Part shown: in pieces, positions 28,574 through 38,316 of the stretch
How the letters are laid out: each line of letters opens with the position of its first letter
Numbering within the stretch: position 1 is the stretch's first letter
The notes under the pieces: generated by a model
What the model was told of the DNA's origin: nothing
What the model saw: the letters and a program-made list of their open reading frames with translations, nothing else
Database searches by the model: none
From: Noviherbaspirillum sp. UKPF54
GTDB lineage: Bacteria > Pseudomonadota > Gammaproteobacteria > Burkholderiales > Burkholderiaceae_D
NCBI RefSeq assembly: GCF_007874125.1
Contig: NZ_CP040128.1
Span: forward strand, 2,418,001 to 2,482,000
Direction: 5' to 3'
Length of the DNA: 64,000 nucleotides
Position numbers and translations under genes: made by a program

Positions 28574-30034
28574 TCAGGCAGTTCCGCCCACCGTCACGCC
28601 ATCGATGCGCAAGGTCGGCTGGCCTACGCCCACGGGCACGCTCTGCCCTTCCTTGCCGCAGACGCCGATGCCGCTGTCCAGGCTCATGTCATTGCCGATC
28701 ATCGACACCCTGTTGAGCACGTCGGGACCGTTGCCGATCAGGGTCGCGCCCTTGACCGGATAGGTGACCTTGCCGTCCTCGATCATGTAGGCTTCACTGG
28801 CCGAGAACACGAACTTGCCATTGGTGATGTCGACCTGGCCGCCGCCGAAATTGACCGCATACAGGCCGTTCTTCACCGAGGCGATGATTTCCTGCGGGTC
28901 CTTGTCTCCGCCAAGCATGTAAGTGTTCGTCATGCGCGGCATCGGCAGATGGGCATACGATTCGCGCCGGGCGTTGCCGGTCAGCGGCATGTTCATCAGG
29001 CGCGCATTCAGCGTGTCCTGGATATAGCCCTTCAGGATGCCGTCCTCGATCAGCGTCGTGCACTGGGTCGGGTTACCCTCGTCATCCATGTTAAGGGAGC
29101 CGCGGCGATCGGCGATGGTGCCGTCGTCCACCACCGTCACGCCCTTGGCCGCGACGCGCTCGCCGATGCGCCCGGAGAAGGTGCTGGAGCCCTTGCGGTT
29201 GAAATCTCCCTCCAGCCCGTGGCCGATCGCTTCGTGCAGCAGCACGCCCGGCCAGCCTGGGCCGAGCACTACCGTCATCGTGCCGGCCGGCGCGGGGCGC
29301 GCGTCGAGATTGACGATGGCCGATTCGACCGCTTCGGTCGCATACTGTTCCAGCAGCTCGTCGGTGAAATAGCCGTAGTTGTAGCGCCCGCCGCCGCCGC
29401 TCGAACCCACTTCGCGGCGCCCGTTCTGCTCGGCGATCACGGTGACGGATACGCGCACCAGCGGGCGGATGTCGGCCGCCAGTACGCCGTCGCTGCGCAC
29501 TACCAGCACCACGTCGTATTCGCCGGCCAGACCCGCCATTACCTGCACCACGCGCGGGTCCTTGGCGCGCGCGATGCGTTCGACCTTTTCGAGCAGCTTG
29601 ACCTTTTCGGTCGCGTCGAGCGAAGTCAGCGGATCGTTCGGCAGATACAGCGAGCGGCCGCCGGCGGCCTGGATGGCCGATGCCACCTTGATCTTGCCCG
29701 CGCCGTTGCGCGCGATGGTGCGCGTGGCGGCGGCCGCCTCCAGCAGCGCGCGCTCGGAAATGTCGTCGGAATAGGCGAATGCGGTCCTGTCGCCGGATAC
29801 CGCGCGCACCCCTACGCCCTGGTCGATCGAGAAGCTGCCGGTCTTGACGATGCCTTCTTCCAGGCTCCAGCCTTCGTTCTTGGTGAACTGAAAATACAGG
29901 TCCGCGTAATCGACGCGGTGCGTGAAGATCTCGCCCAGCGCCTTGATCAGCTTGGATTCATCCAGCCCGAACGGAGTGAGCAACACGTCGCGCGCCTGTG
30001 CCAAGGTCTGAAGATTCGGTTCGAAGAGATTCAT
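28574..30034 (-). CDS. tldD: Metalloprotease TldD
   Basis: TldD with TldE forms a heterodimeric zinc peptidase that degrades unfolded peptides and matures some modified peptides. The 486-residue protein has the N-terminal TldD domain and the zinc motif [11 protein letters not shown] near 265-275. The C-terminal core includes [20 protein letters not shown] and [21 protein letters not shown] 30032-30034 (MNLFEPNLQ) follows AAGGCAG; the frame is open another 32 codons but without family similarity. It follows the nitrilase-family gene in the usual betaproteobacterial order yhdP-nit-tldD. Confidence 0.96.
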   Translation of the reverse strand: MNLFEPNLQTLAQARDVLLTPFGLDESKLIKALGEIFTHRVDYADLYFQFTKNEGWSLEEGIVKTGSFSIDQGVGVRAVSGDRTAFAYSDDISERALLEAAAATRTIARNGAGKIKVASAIQAAGGRSLYLPNDPLTSLDATEKVKLLEKVERIARAKDPRVVQVMAGLAGEYDVVLVVRSDGVLAADIRPLVRVSVTVIAEQNGRREVGSSGGGGRYNYGYFTDELLEQYATEAVESAIVNLDARPAPAGTMTVVLGPGWPGVLLHEAIGHGLEGDFNRKGSSTFSGRIGERVAAKGVTVVDDGTIADRRGSLNMDDEGNPTQCTTLIEDGILKGYIQDTLNARLMNMPLTGNARRESYAHLPMPRMTNTYMLGGDKDPQEIIASVKNGLYAVNFGGGQVDITNGKFVFSASEAYMIEDGKVTYPVKGATLIGNGPDVLNRVSMIGNDMSLDSGIGVCGKEGQSVPVGVGQPTLRIDGVTVGGTA

Positions 30035-30159
30035 GGATTCTGCCTTTCGCGCAACTTGGCTTCGAGATGATTGGATTGGATGGATAAATTGTAGAGCATC
30101 TGGCTGGCGCATGTTCGCCCTAGGCGACACTGCGCGCTTCGGTCAGGAACGTTTCTTAA

Positions 30160-30978
30160 TCACAACTTGCGATGCTTTAATGCCGGCAAACTTTCCCGCA
30201 CTCCGTGAAGATGATGCGGCTCGATATCGCCGATTACCAGCCCTTCGCCTTCCGGCAGCACGTCCTTTACCTCCCCCCATGGATCGACCAGCATGCTGTG
30301 GCCCCATGTGCGGCGGCCGTTTCGATGCTTGCCGCCTTGCGCCGCCGCCAGCACGTAGCACTGGTTCTCGATCGCCCGCGCGCGCAGCAGGATTTCCCAA
30401 TGCGCCTTGCCGGTGGTATAGGTAAATGCCGCCGGCATCACGATCAGGGCGCAATCGCCCATGGCGCGATACAGCTCCGGGAAGCGCAAATCGTAGCAGA
30501 CAGACAGGCCGACCTTACCGAACGGCGCGTCGAAGGTGGACACTTCCTTGCCGTGCACGATGGTGCGCGCCTCGTCATACGACTCTTCGCCCTTGGCGAA
30601 GCTGAACAGGTGGATCTTGTCGTAGCGCGACACGCGCTGGCCGGCGGGATCGTACACCAGCGTGGTGTTCAAGACCTTGCCGGGTTCGGCCGACGCCAGC
30701 GGCAGCGTGCCACCGATGAGCCAGACGCGCTGCTCGCGCGCGATGTCGGACATGCATTGCTGGATCGGCCCGGCGTCCGGCTGTTCAGCATGCGCGACCT
30801 TGTCGGCCTCGCTCATGCCCATGATCGGCCAGTATTCCGGCAACAGGACGAGTTGCGCTCCCTGCGACGCCGCCTGTGCCACGAGGCGGCGCGCCGTCGC
30901 GATGTTCTCTTCGACCACGGGCGTCGACACCATCTGCACCGCGGCGACCTTGACTGTTTCCTTGACCATATCAGCCAC
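30160..30978 (-). CDS. Carbon-nitrogen hydrolase, Nit1/deaminated-glutathione amidase-like
   Basis: This 272-residue nitrilase-superfamily amidase has the catalytic triad in the expected places: Glu in LLPEYWPIMG, Lys in YDKIHLFSF, Cys in CYDLRFPELYR. The AKGEESYDE and C-terminal GHSMLVDPWGEV segments fit the Nit1 branch, which hydrolyses deaminated glutathione as metabolite repair. The assigned start is GTG 30976-30978, which has GGAG at ideal spacing and overlaps the end of yhdP by 8 bases. ATG 30967-30969 is the alternative. It is translationally coupled to yhdP. Confidence 0.9.
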   Translation of the reverse strand: MADMVKETVKVAAVQMVSTPVVEENIATARRLVAQAASQGAQLVLLPEYWPIMGMSEADKVAHAEQPDAGPIQQCMSDIAREQRVWLIGGTLPLASAEPGKVLNTTLVYDPAGQRVSRYDKIHLFSFAKGEESYDEARTIVHGKEVSTFDAPFGKVGLSVCYDLRFPELYRAMGDCALIVMPAAFTYTTGKAHWEILLRARAIENQCYVLAAAQGGKHRNGRRTWGHSMLVDPWGEVKDVLPEGEGLVIGDIEPHHLHGVRESLPALKHRKL

Positions 30979-33900
30979 TTGTCTCCAAATTGTTCGACGC
31001 CTCGCTGGCCGGCGCCACCGCAGGCTTGCGCAGCAGCTTGGTCACCACCGGGTCCTTCCACGGCCCGGTGATCTGGTATTCGAAGGTGAATGCCTTCATC
31101 AGCGGATCGCGCAGGAACAACTGGGCGAGGAAGCTGCCGACGCCGATTACCGGATTCACCGCCAGCCCGTATACGACTGATGCCGTGCCCACGTTAATCT
31201 CGGGAATCACCACCACATGCAAATTCTGCGCCTCTTTCGCAATGTCGGCGCTGCCATCAATCAAAACGGTGGCGGCGACCCCGCGCATCTTGAAGTTATC
31301 GGTCTTGGCCACGCCGTGCGTGATGGATGCCGACGCGGTGATGCCATCGAACGCGAAGCCTTGCGAAAACACGTCGCGGAAGTCGAGCGCCAGGCGGCGC
31401 GGCAGCGATTGCAGGCTCAGCACGCCGAGCAGCTTCGCGGCGGCCGGATCGACCTTGAGGAACTGGCCGGACGCCATGTTCAGCGTCAGTTGCCCCGACA
31501 GGCTCGGGATGTCGAGCGAAAACGGCAGGCCTTTCCAGCTGACGTCGCCTTCCATCTTGCCCTTGCCGCCGCGCAGCACATTGGCAAAACCAAAGCGGTC
31601 GAGCAGGCGGCCCGCGTCGCCGATATTGAGCGTATAGACCAGGCTGGAAACATTTTCCCCGCCGCGCAAAATCCATTTGCCGGTCGCCCTGAATTCGGCA
31701 TCGGCGTTGACGAGGGAAAGCTTGTTGACGCGCCATTCCCGCCCGGCCGGCCCGCCCGCGTCGCTCGCCGCCACTTCGAGGTGGCCGAACTTCTTGCCGA
31801 ACAACTCGAAATTTTCCGCGACGATATCGACTTCCGGGATTTGCGTCGATGCGTTTTTTCCTTCCAACAAGTCGGTCACGTCGGACGCCGCCGCCTCGGG
31901 AATAATGAGCGAGGCCAGGCGTGCCGTCACCTTGCCCAGCCCCTGGCCGGCCTGCGCTTCGTTCCAGGTCAGATAACCCGATGCCTGGTCGGAATCGATG
32001 TTGGCCTGCCATACCCCTTTCTGGTGCGACGCGCCGACCACCACGTTATCGAGCTTCTTGTTCATCACGACCAGCTCGCCGGCACGCGCCGCGAGGACGC
32101 CGGGTTCGATGTATTGGGAAATGGACGGGCCGGACTGCTGCTCCTTGCTCCTGTCGCTTGCCACCACGGCGGTCATCGCGCGGCGCCATGCATCGACATC
32201 AAGCGACTTCAAATTGACATTGGCTACCACCCCGGCATCCGGTTGCGGCGCCGGCACATTCACGCCAATGCCGCCGCGCACCACGCGCCAATCCGCATCC
32301 TTGTCAGCCGTTTTCTGGCGCTCGTAACGCGCGACGATGGAATTACCCAGCGACAGCTTCATGTCGTCGCGTGCGACAGCAGGGTTATTTGAAGGCAAGC
32401 CAGTCAGCTCGAAGCGCAGCGGCAGGCTCTCGCCGGCCGCCTTGCGCAAGGGCGCCGGAAAATCGAGCGCAATGCCGACCAGGTTCGATTCGACCGTAAT
32501 ATCAGGTTGCGCATTGCGCACGCGTATCAGCGTGCTGTACCGCGTGCTGCCGGAAATGCGCTCGGACGCGCGCTGCACGCCGTAATTCCTGCGCACGCCT
32601 TCCGCCGACAGCATGCCGTCGGCCTTGACCACGATGTTGCCGTCGCGCTGGGTGCCACCGGTAATCGTGACCGGGCCGCCAAGGAAATTGGCCTTGATCC
32701 CGTTGAGGTTGAACCCCTTTTCATTGAATTCCAGCTTGCCGTTAGCAGACAGCAGTGGCGGGATCATGTTGCGCAACGTAACGTTGTTGCCGGCGAACTG
32801 CAGCGTGCCCTTCACCTTCGTATCCGGCATATGTGCCAGCGGCATTTGCAGCTTCAGGTCGAGCCGGGCATTGCCGTTGGCCCTGGTTTCGTCCGTAAAC
32901 TGGCCGATCCAGTCGGCCACCGGGCTGTCCTTGGTGAACTGGACAAAATTCTGCAGCGCGCCTTCGGCATCGCCGTCGATGGCCAGCAGCATGTCCGGGG
33001 AGGCCAGGTCGGGGATGACGGCCTTAACGTTCGACAAGCTCACGCCGGCCGTCTTGGCGCTGTGCGCGTTGATTTCCATGCGCGTGCGGTCGAACGCGAT
33101 CGTGCCGCGTATCTCTTCCAGCAATGGCCACATCGGGGCCTTGCCGTCCTTGGCGAAGCTTCCCGGCGTGTAGTTGAGCCTGCCTCCCTCGATCCGTCCG
33201 GCCACGCTGAATTCGCCCCGAGGCCTGTCGCCCGCAGTCTGGTGCTGGAACGGGAACTGCGCGAGATCGCCCTTGAGCTTGAGCTTCAAGTCATGCGCGG
33301 TGCCGCCCACGAGCGCACCGCGCAGCCAGTCGCGCAATCCCTGCGGCGTCTGCAGGGGCAGGTAGCGGCCGACGTTCTGCAGTTCCAGGCCGTTCAGCTT
33401 GCCCGATACGTCGATCGTGCCGTTCGGTTTGCCGGATTGGGCGTTGAGCGACATCATGTGCTTGCCGGAGAACGACCCGGACAGGGCGTCCTGCACGAAG
33501 TCCATCTTCTGGACGTCGACCAGGAGCTGGTCCTTGCCCTGAAAAGCCCAGGTCGCCTGCATCAGCAGCCGGTCGAGCGGCATCACGGGATCGGCGAAAT
33601 AGCCGGGCAACTGCAGTTTCAGATTGGCGGAGGCGAGACTGATGCTGCCGCCGCGGTCGTTGGCATCGATCTGGCCGGTCAGGTTGTCGAACCCGGGAAT
33701 GGCCGGCACGGCGGCCTGCGCCGGCGTCTTGCCGCTCTTTGCGCGCGCCGCGCGCGCCTCCTGCGCATTGAGCGACAGGCTGGCGAACTGGCCCTTGACG
33801 CTATACGAGGAAATGGCGGGATAGGCGCCCTGCCACTGCGCCGAAAAATCCTTGAGCGTGCCGCGCGGCGCAAAATCGGTCAGCATGCGGCGCTGCTCGG

Positions 33901-35143
33901 CCGGCAGCGGCAAGCGCTCGACGAAGCTGGCCAGCGTCTGCAGATCGAGCAGCTTGGCCTTGATCTCGGTCTTTTCCGGCTTGCCGCGCCGCGCCGGGGT
34001 GAAGCTTTCGCTGATCGTGGTTTTGGGCAGGAACAGGCCGTCGTCCGTGCGCAGCGAGAAATCGGTCAGCGAAATGGCATGACCATTCATCCCCAGCGTC
34101 GGCTTCCCGTCCGCGCGGTTCGGGTTGAGCTCCTCGCGCACCGAGACCCGGCCCGCCACGTCGACCAGGTTCATCGTCGGCAGATCGGGGCGCAGCTTGG
34201 CCGACACGTTCGACAGGCTCAGGTCGGACGTGAAATTGGCAACCCGCGCGTGATCGAAGTCCAGCCAGGCGCGCACCGAGCCTTTCCCTTGCTGCATTTC
34301 GAACGGATAGTCGATGTACGCCTTCCAGACCGTCAGGTCGGTGTCGCGCAGGTCCGCATACAGCTCGCCCTTCCACAGGGCCGGGTCGGAGATGCGCGCC
34401 GCGAAGCCGGGGTGTTCGAAAGCCGCGCGCACGTCCACCGGCGCGGCGAACGCCGCCGGCGGCGTCGCCTTCAGGGCGAAGCGATGCGTGCGCCAGTGGT
34501 TGCGCAGCACCAGGTCAACGTTTTCCAGCAGCAGCTCGGGCGCGGCGCGCTTGTAGTCGTTCCAGTGCAGCCGGCCGTCGCGGATGACGATCTCGTTCTG
34601 CGACAGCACCCAGTCCGCGCCCTTGCCGTTGCCGCTCTTGCCGGTATCGATATAGATGCCGGCCACGTACAGCTTGCCGTCGGCGTCGCGCCGCACATCC
34701 ATGTCGGGCCGGACGATCTCCAGCCGGTGCAGGCGCAGGTCGCCGGCGGGAACCGTCCACCAGGACAGGGTCGCCGACACGTCGGGCAGGTGCAGCGCCG
34801 CATTGCCGAACTTGTCATGGATGACGACGTCGTGCAGCGCCAGGCGCGGCCGCAGCCCGTCCCACGACGCGTCGATGTCCGCGATCGTGACCTTGTTGCC
34901 GAGTGCGCGAGCGGCCAGCCGCTCGACGTCGGGCTTGTAGCTGTCGATATTGGGGAGAACCAGATACCGCAGCGCCAGCACCAGCATGCAAAAAATGAAG
35001 TAGACGACAATGCCCAGCTTGAGCAGCGCGCCCAGTGCGTGGTGGGTGACGGTGTTGGCAGTTCGATAACCTTCCCGAAGTGCTTGCCAGCATGCGGCTA
35101 ACCGATCAGTCGTCTTGTTCGAAGTGATTTGGTCGGTGGACAT
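30971..35143 (-). CDS. yhdP: AsmA-like envelope protein YhdP
   Basis: YhdP-family proteins are very large AsmA-like bridges of the envelope, linked in E. coli to phospholipid movement to the outer membrane. This one has 1,390 residues, somewhat longer than E. coli YhdP. It has one N-terminal membrane helix at about 38-62 (ALLKLGIVVYFIFCMLVLAL). A long repetitive beta-rich periplasmic part contains DUF3971 and AsmA_2-type segments, e.g. GDVSWKGLPFSLDIPSLSG and IDGSADIAKEAQNLHVVVIP near the C-terminus. ATG 35141-35143 was chosen. It heads the yhdP-nit-tldD unit and is divergent from glnE across 108 bases. Confidence 0.92.
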   Translation of the reverse strand: MSTDQITSNKTTDRLAACWQALREGYRTANTVTHHALGALLKLGIVVYFIFCMLVLALRYLVLPNIDSYKPDVERLAARALGNKVTIADIDASWDGLRPRLALHDVVIHDKFGNAALHLPDVSATLSWWTVPAGDLRLHRLEIVRPDMDVRRDADGKLYVAGIYIDTGKSGNGKGADWVLSQNEIVIRDGRLHWNDYKRAAPELLLENVDLVLRNHWRTHRFALKATPPAAFAAPVDVRAAFEHPGFAARISDPALWKGELYADLRDTDLTVWKAYIDYPFEMQQGKGSVRAWLDFDHARVANFTSDLSLSNVSAKLRPDLPTMNLVDVAGRVSVREELNPNRADGKPTLGMNGHAISLTDFSLRTDDGLFLPKTTISESFTPARRGKPEKTEIKAKLLDLQTLASFVERLPLPAEQRRMLTDFAPRGTLKDFSAQWQGAYPAISSYSVKGQFASLSLNAQEARAARAKSGKTPAQAAVPAIPGFDNLTGQIDANDRGGSISLASANLKLQLPGYFADPVMPLDRLLMQATWAFQGKDQLLVDVQKMDFVQDALSGSFSGKHMMSLNAQSGKPNGTIDVSGKLNGLELQNVGRYLPLQTPQGLRDWLRGALVGGTAHDLKLKLKGDLAQFPFQHQTAGDRPRGEFSVAGRIEGGRLNYTPGSFAKDGKAPMWPLLEEIRGTIAFDRTRMEINAHSAKTAGVSLSNVKAVIPDLASPDMLLAIDGDAEGALQNFVQFTKDSPVADWIGQFTDETRANGNARLDLKLQMPLAHMPDTKVKGTLQFAGNNVTLRNMIPPLLSANGKLEFNEKGFNLNGIKANFLGGPVTITGGTQRDGNIVVKADGMLSAEGVRRNYGVQRASERISGSTRYSTLIRVRNAQPDITVESNLVGIALDFPAPLRKAAGESLPLRFELTGLPSNNPAVARDDMKLSLGNSIVARYERQKTADKDADWRVVRGGIGVNVPAPQPDAGVVANVNLKSLDVDAWRRAMTAVVASDRSKEQQSGPSISQYIEPGVLAARAGELVVMNKKLDNVVVGASHQKGVWQANIDSDQASGYLTWNEAQAGQGLGKVTARLASLIIPEAAASDVTDLLEGKNASTQIPEVDIVAENFELFGKKFGHLEVAASDAGGPAGREWRVNKLSLVNADAEFRATGKWILRGGENVSSLVYTLNIGDAGRLLDRFGFANVLRGGKGKMEGDVSWKGLPFSLDIPSLSGQLTLNMASGQFLKVDPAAAKLLGVLSLQSLPRRLALDFRDVFSQGFAFDGITASASITHGVAKTDNFKMRGVAATVLIDGSADIAKEAQNLHVVVIPEINVGTASVVYGLAVNPVIGVGSFLAQLFLRDPLMKAFTFEYQITGPWKDPVVTKLLRKPAVAPASEASNNLETSG

Positions 35144-35251
35144 CAATCAGAAAGGCACCAGCGTAAAATAGTGTCAAATAGTCTCGAATTGCGAGCGGCA
35201 TGTTCGCATGTGTATCATCGGCTTGTCGTTTTTTCCTTGATCTGGAAGCCG

Positions 35252-38026
35252 GTGACGGAGCACCCAAGCGCAGACAGCATCCTCTTAATTTTTATCCCTG
35301 ATACTGTGACCCAGTCCTATTTGACCAGTAACGTTGCCTCCCGGTTCTATTCACGATGGCTCAATGCCGATCCGGCCCGTGCGGAAATGGTAACGTGTCT
35401 TGCAGAATTATCTATTACCCCTGCGATTTTTGCTCGTCTTTTACAAAAAGAAACGGCGGCCGGCATGCCGCTGCCGCGCGCCATGCGGCGGGTGCGCAAC
35501 CTGGTGCTGGCGGGACTGATCGAACGGGACCTTTCCGGCCGCGCCGATCTGGACGAAGTCATGACGGCCATCAGCGGGTTTGCCGATTTCGCCATTCGCA
35601 CCCATCTGGCCGAGCTGATGGCGGAAATGACGCAGGCGCACGGCGTGCCGATCGGCGCCGAATCGGGCAAGCCGCAGGAAATGATCGTGCTCGGCATGGG
35701 CAAGCTGGGCGGCGACGAACTGAACGTTTCGTCGGATATCGACCTGATCTTCGTCTATCCGGAGGACGGGGAAACGCGCGCCTCCTCGCCGGAACAGCGC
35801 CAGCTTTCCAACCATGAATTCTTCGTGCGGCTCGGCAGGAAACTGATCGGCGCCCTGTCCGAAATTACCGAGGACGGCTTCACCTTCCGGGTCGACATGG
35901 CGCTGCGCCCCAACGGCGCATCCGGCCCGCTGGTGGCGAGCATGGCGATGGTCGAGGAATACCTGATCGTGCAGGGGCGCGAATGGGAGCGCTATGCATG
36001 GGTGAAGGCGCGCGCCGTCACCGGGCAGCCGGAAGATATCGCGGCGCTCGACCAGATCGTGCGGCCGTTCGTCTACCGGCGCTACCTGGATTTCGGCGCC
36101 ATCGAGGCGCTGCGCAACATGCATGCGCAGATCCGCGCCGAGGTGTCGCGCCAGGAAGCGCGTCATCCGGAGCGCAGCAACAACGTCAAGCTCGGCCGCG
36201 GCGGCATCCGCGAGATCGAGTTCCTGGCGCAGGTGTTCCAGCTCATCCGCGGCGGGCGCGACGCGACGCTGCGCGACCGCTCCACCCGCGCCACCCTCCG
36301 CACGCTGGCGGAGAAGAACCTGCTGAGCGGTGCCGAAGTGGAGCAGCTGCTGCACGCCTACACCTTCCTGCGCAATGTCGAGCACCGCCTACAGTATCTG
36401 GACGACGCCCAGACCCACACCTTCCCGGCCAATCCGGATGACCGCCTGACGGTGGCCAAGACGATGGGTTACCAGGACGTCGAGTCGCTGCTGGCGGAGC
36501 TCGATATCCAGCGCAAGATCGTCGCCGCGCAGTTCGACGCGATCTTCAGCGACAAGAAAGGCGGCCAGGCCGAGGGCAGCGCGGGCGAATCCGAGGCGCA
36601 GCCGGTGCTGGCCGACGCGGAAAACGCCGACGCGATTGCGGCGCGCCTGTCCGCGCTCGGCTTCGACGACGCGGCATCCGTGGCGCAGCGCCTGCTGCTG
36701 ACCTTGCAGTCGCCGAAACTGGCGTCGCTGCCCGAGGCCAGCCGCGGCAAGCTGCGGGCCCTCATCAATGCGGCGCTGCCGCTCATTGCGGCCGGCGCCG
36801 CCGGGCAGGCGGACACGCTCGCGCGACTGCTCGACTTCTTCGAAGCCATCGCGCGCCGCGCGGCCTATCTGGCCCTGCTGACCGAATATCCGCATACGCT
36901 GGAGCGCGTGATCCGGATGATGAGCGCCAGCGGCTGGGCGGCGAAATACCTGACGCGCCACCCGATCCTGCTGGACGAGCTTCTGGAGAACCGCACGCTC
37001 AAGGCGGCGCCCGACTGGACCGCCTTCGCCGCCGAAGTGCAGCGCCAGCTGGCGGCCCACGCGGGCGACACCGAGCACCAGATGAACGTGCTGCGCGACC
37101 TGCACCACGCCCAGCTGTTCCGCCTGCTGGCACAGGACCTGGAAGGAGAGCTGACGGTGGAGCGGCTGGCCGACCACCTGTCCGCACTGGCTGACATCCT
37201 GGTCGGCGCGACCGTCGACGCCGCTTGGCGGACGATCCACAACCGGCATGTCGAGGTACCGAAGTTCGCGGTGATCGCGTACGGCAAGCTGGGCGGCAAG
37301 GAGCTCGGCTATGCGTCCGACCTGGACGTGATTTTCCTGTTCGACGACGACCATCCGGAAGCACCAGCCTTGTACGCGAAGCTGGCGCAGCGCTTCATCA
37401 CCTGGATGACCAGCCACACGCCATCCGGCATCCTGTTCGATGTCGACATCGCGTTGCGTCCGGACGGCGCCAGCGGCCTGCTGGTGTCGCGCCTGTCCGC
37501 ATTCGAGAAGTACCAGGCCGAATCGGCATGGGTGTGGGAGCACCAGGCGCTCACCCGGGCGCGCTTCTGTGCGGGCGACACGGCCATCGGGGAGCGCTTC
37601 GAGGCGATCCGCGAGGCCGTGCTGCGCCAGCCGCGCGATCCCGAAAAGCTGAAGAGCGAAGTGCTCGCGATGCGCCGGAAAATGCGCGACGCGCATCCGA
37701 ACCGCTCGCAGCAGTTCGACCTGAAGCACGATGCGGGCGGCATGATCGATATCGAATTCATTGTGCAGTTCCTGGTGCTGCGTCATGCCGCGCGGTATCC
37801 GCAGCTGACCGCCGACATCGGCAATATCGCCTTGCTCAGGTTGTGCGGCGAACTGGGCCTGATCGACGCGGCGCTGGCCGGCGAGGTGGCGTCGGCCTAC
37901 CGCGCCTTCCGCAAACTGCAGCACCAGATCCGACTACAGGGGCTTGACCGCGCGCGCGTCGACTTCGGGCGAATCGAAAACGAAGCAGCGCACGTCAAAC
38001 GGCTGTGGTCCGCCGTCCTGGAATGA
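35252..38026 (+). CDS. glnE: Glutamine synthetase adenylyltransferase/deadenylase GlnE
   Basis: GlnE adds and removes AMP on GlnA in response to PII and glutamine. It has two nucleotidyltransferase domains, each followed by a helical bundle. The N-terminal (deadenylylase) motif is GMGKLGGDELNVSSDIDLIF with aspartates near 162 and 164. The C-terminal (adenylylase) motif is AYGKLGGKELGYASDLDVIF with aspartates near 690 and 692. The start is uncertain: the frame opens at 35129, but the first 40 codons lack family similarity. GTG 35252 has GGAAG just upstream and gives 924 residues, a normal length. GTG 35306 or nearby is another option. Confidence 0.93.
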   Translation: MTEHPSADSILLIFIPDTVTQSYLTSNVASRFYSRWLNADPARAEMVTCLAELSITPAIFARLLQKETAAGMPLPRAMRRVRNLVLAGLIERDLSGRADLDEVMTAISGFADFAIRTHLAELMAEMTQAHGVPIGAESGKPQEMIVLGMGKLGGDELNVSSDIDLIFVYPEDGETRASSPEQRQLSNHEFFVRLGRKLIGALSEITEDGFTFRVDMALRPNGASGPLVASMAMVEEYLIVQGREWERYAWVKARAVTGQPEDIAALDQIVRPFVYRRYLDFGAIEALRNMHAQIRAEVSRQEARHPERSNNVKLGRGGIREIEFLAQVFQLIRGGRDATLRDRSTRATLRTLAEKNLLSGAEVEQLLHAYTFLRNVEHRLQYLDDAQTHTFPANPDDRLTVAKTMGYQDVESLLAELDIQRKIVAAQFDAIFSDKKGGQAEGSAGESEAQPVLADAENADAIAARLSALGFDDAASVAQRLLLTLQSPKLASLPEASRGKLRALINAALPLIAAGAAGQADTLARLLDFFEAIARRAAYLALLTEYPHTLERVIRMMSASGWAAKYLTRHPILLDELLENRTLKAAPDWTAFAAEVQRQLAAHAGDTEHQMNVLRDLHHAQLFRLLAQDLEGELTVERLADHLSALADILVGATVDAAWRTIHNRHVEVPKFAVIAYGKLGGKELGYASDLDVIFLFDDDHPEAPALYAKLAQRFITWMTSHTPSGILFDVDIALRPDGASGLLVSRLSAFEKYQAESAWVWEHQALTRARFCAGDTAIGERFEAIREAVLRQPRDPEKLKSEVLAMRRKMRDAHPNRSQQFDLKHDAGGMIDIEFIVQFLVLRHAARYPQLTADIGNIALLRLCGELGLIDAALAGEVASAYRAFRKLQHQIRLQGLDRARVDFGRIENEAAHVKRLWSAVLE

Positions 38027-38081
38027 TCGCAGCCGCACGCAGCGGTCTTCGGCCAGGGCGAAAAAGCGAACGGAGAACGGA

Positions 38082-38276
38082 ATGAACAAGCGAAATGCCA
38101 AGGGGCAACGGCTCGCGGCGCTCTTTTTACTTGCCAATCTGCTGTTCAACTATCCACTGCTGGCCCTGTTCAATCGCGCCGACATGGTGGCGGGCATCCC
38201 GGTGCTGTACCTGTATGTGTTCGGCGCCTGGGCGTTGCTGATCGCCCTGCTGGCCTTCGTGGTCGAGAAGCGGTAA
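38082..38276 (+). CDS. Small two-helix membrane protein
   Basis: This 64-residue protein has two predicted membrane helices: LAALFLLANLLFNYPLLALF (about 11-30) and LYLYVFGAWALLIALLAFVV (about 42-61). It starts at ATG 38082 after CGGAGAACGG. It lies 40 bases upstream of the SLC5-type transporter fusion in the same direction. Small two-helix proteins often accompany sodium:solute symporters (for example DUF485 partners), so a subunit role is a reasonable inference. I cannot assign a named family with certainty. Confidence 0.7.
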   Translation: MNKRNAKGQRLAALFLLANLLFNYPLLALFNRADMVAGIPVLYLYVFGAWALLIALLAFVVEKR

Positions 38277-38316
38277 CGCCATGTGCAAGCCGGACAACCA
38301 GCCGGAGCGGGCATAA

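Noticed and set aside
32507..35101. Very long plus-strand open frame (864 codons) opposite yhdP
   Set aside because: It is the antisense shadow of yhdP in GC-rich DNA; the translation is Arg/His/Gln-rich with no family motif, while yhdP on the other strand is clearly real.
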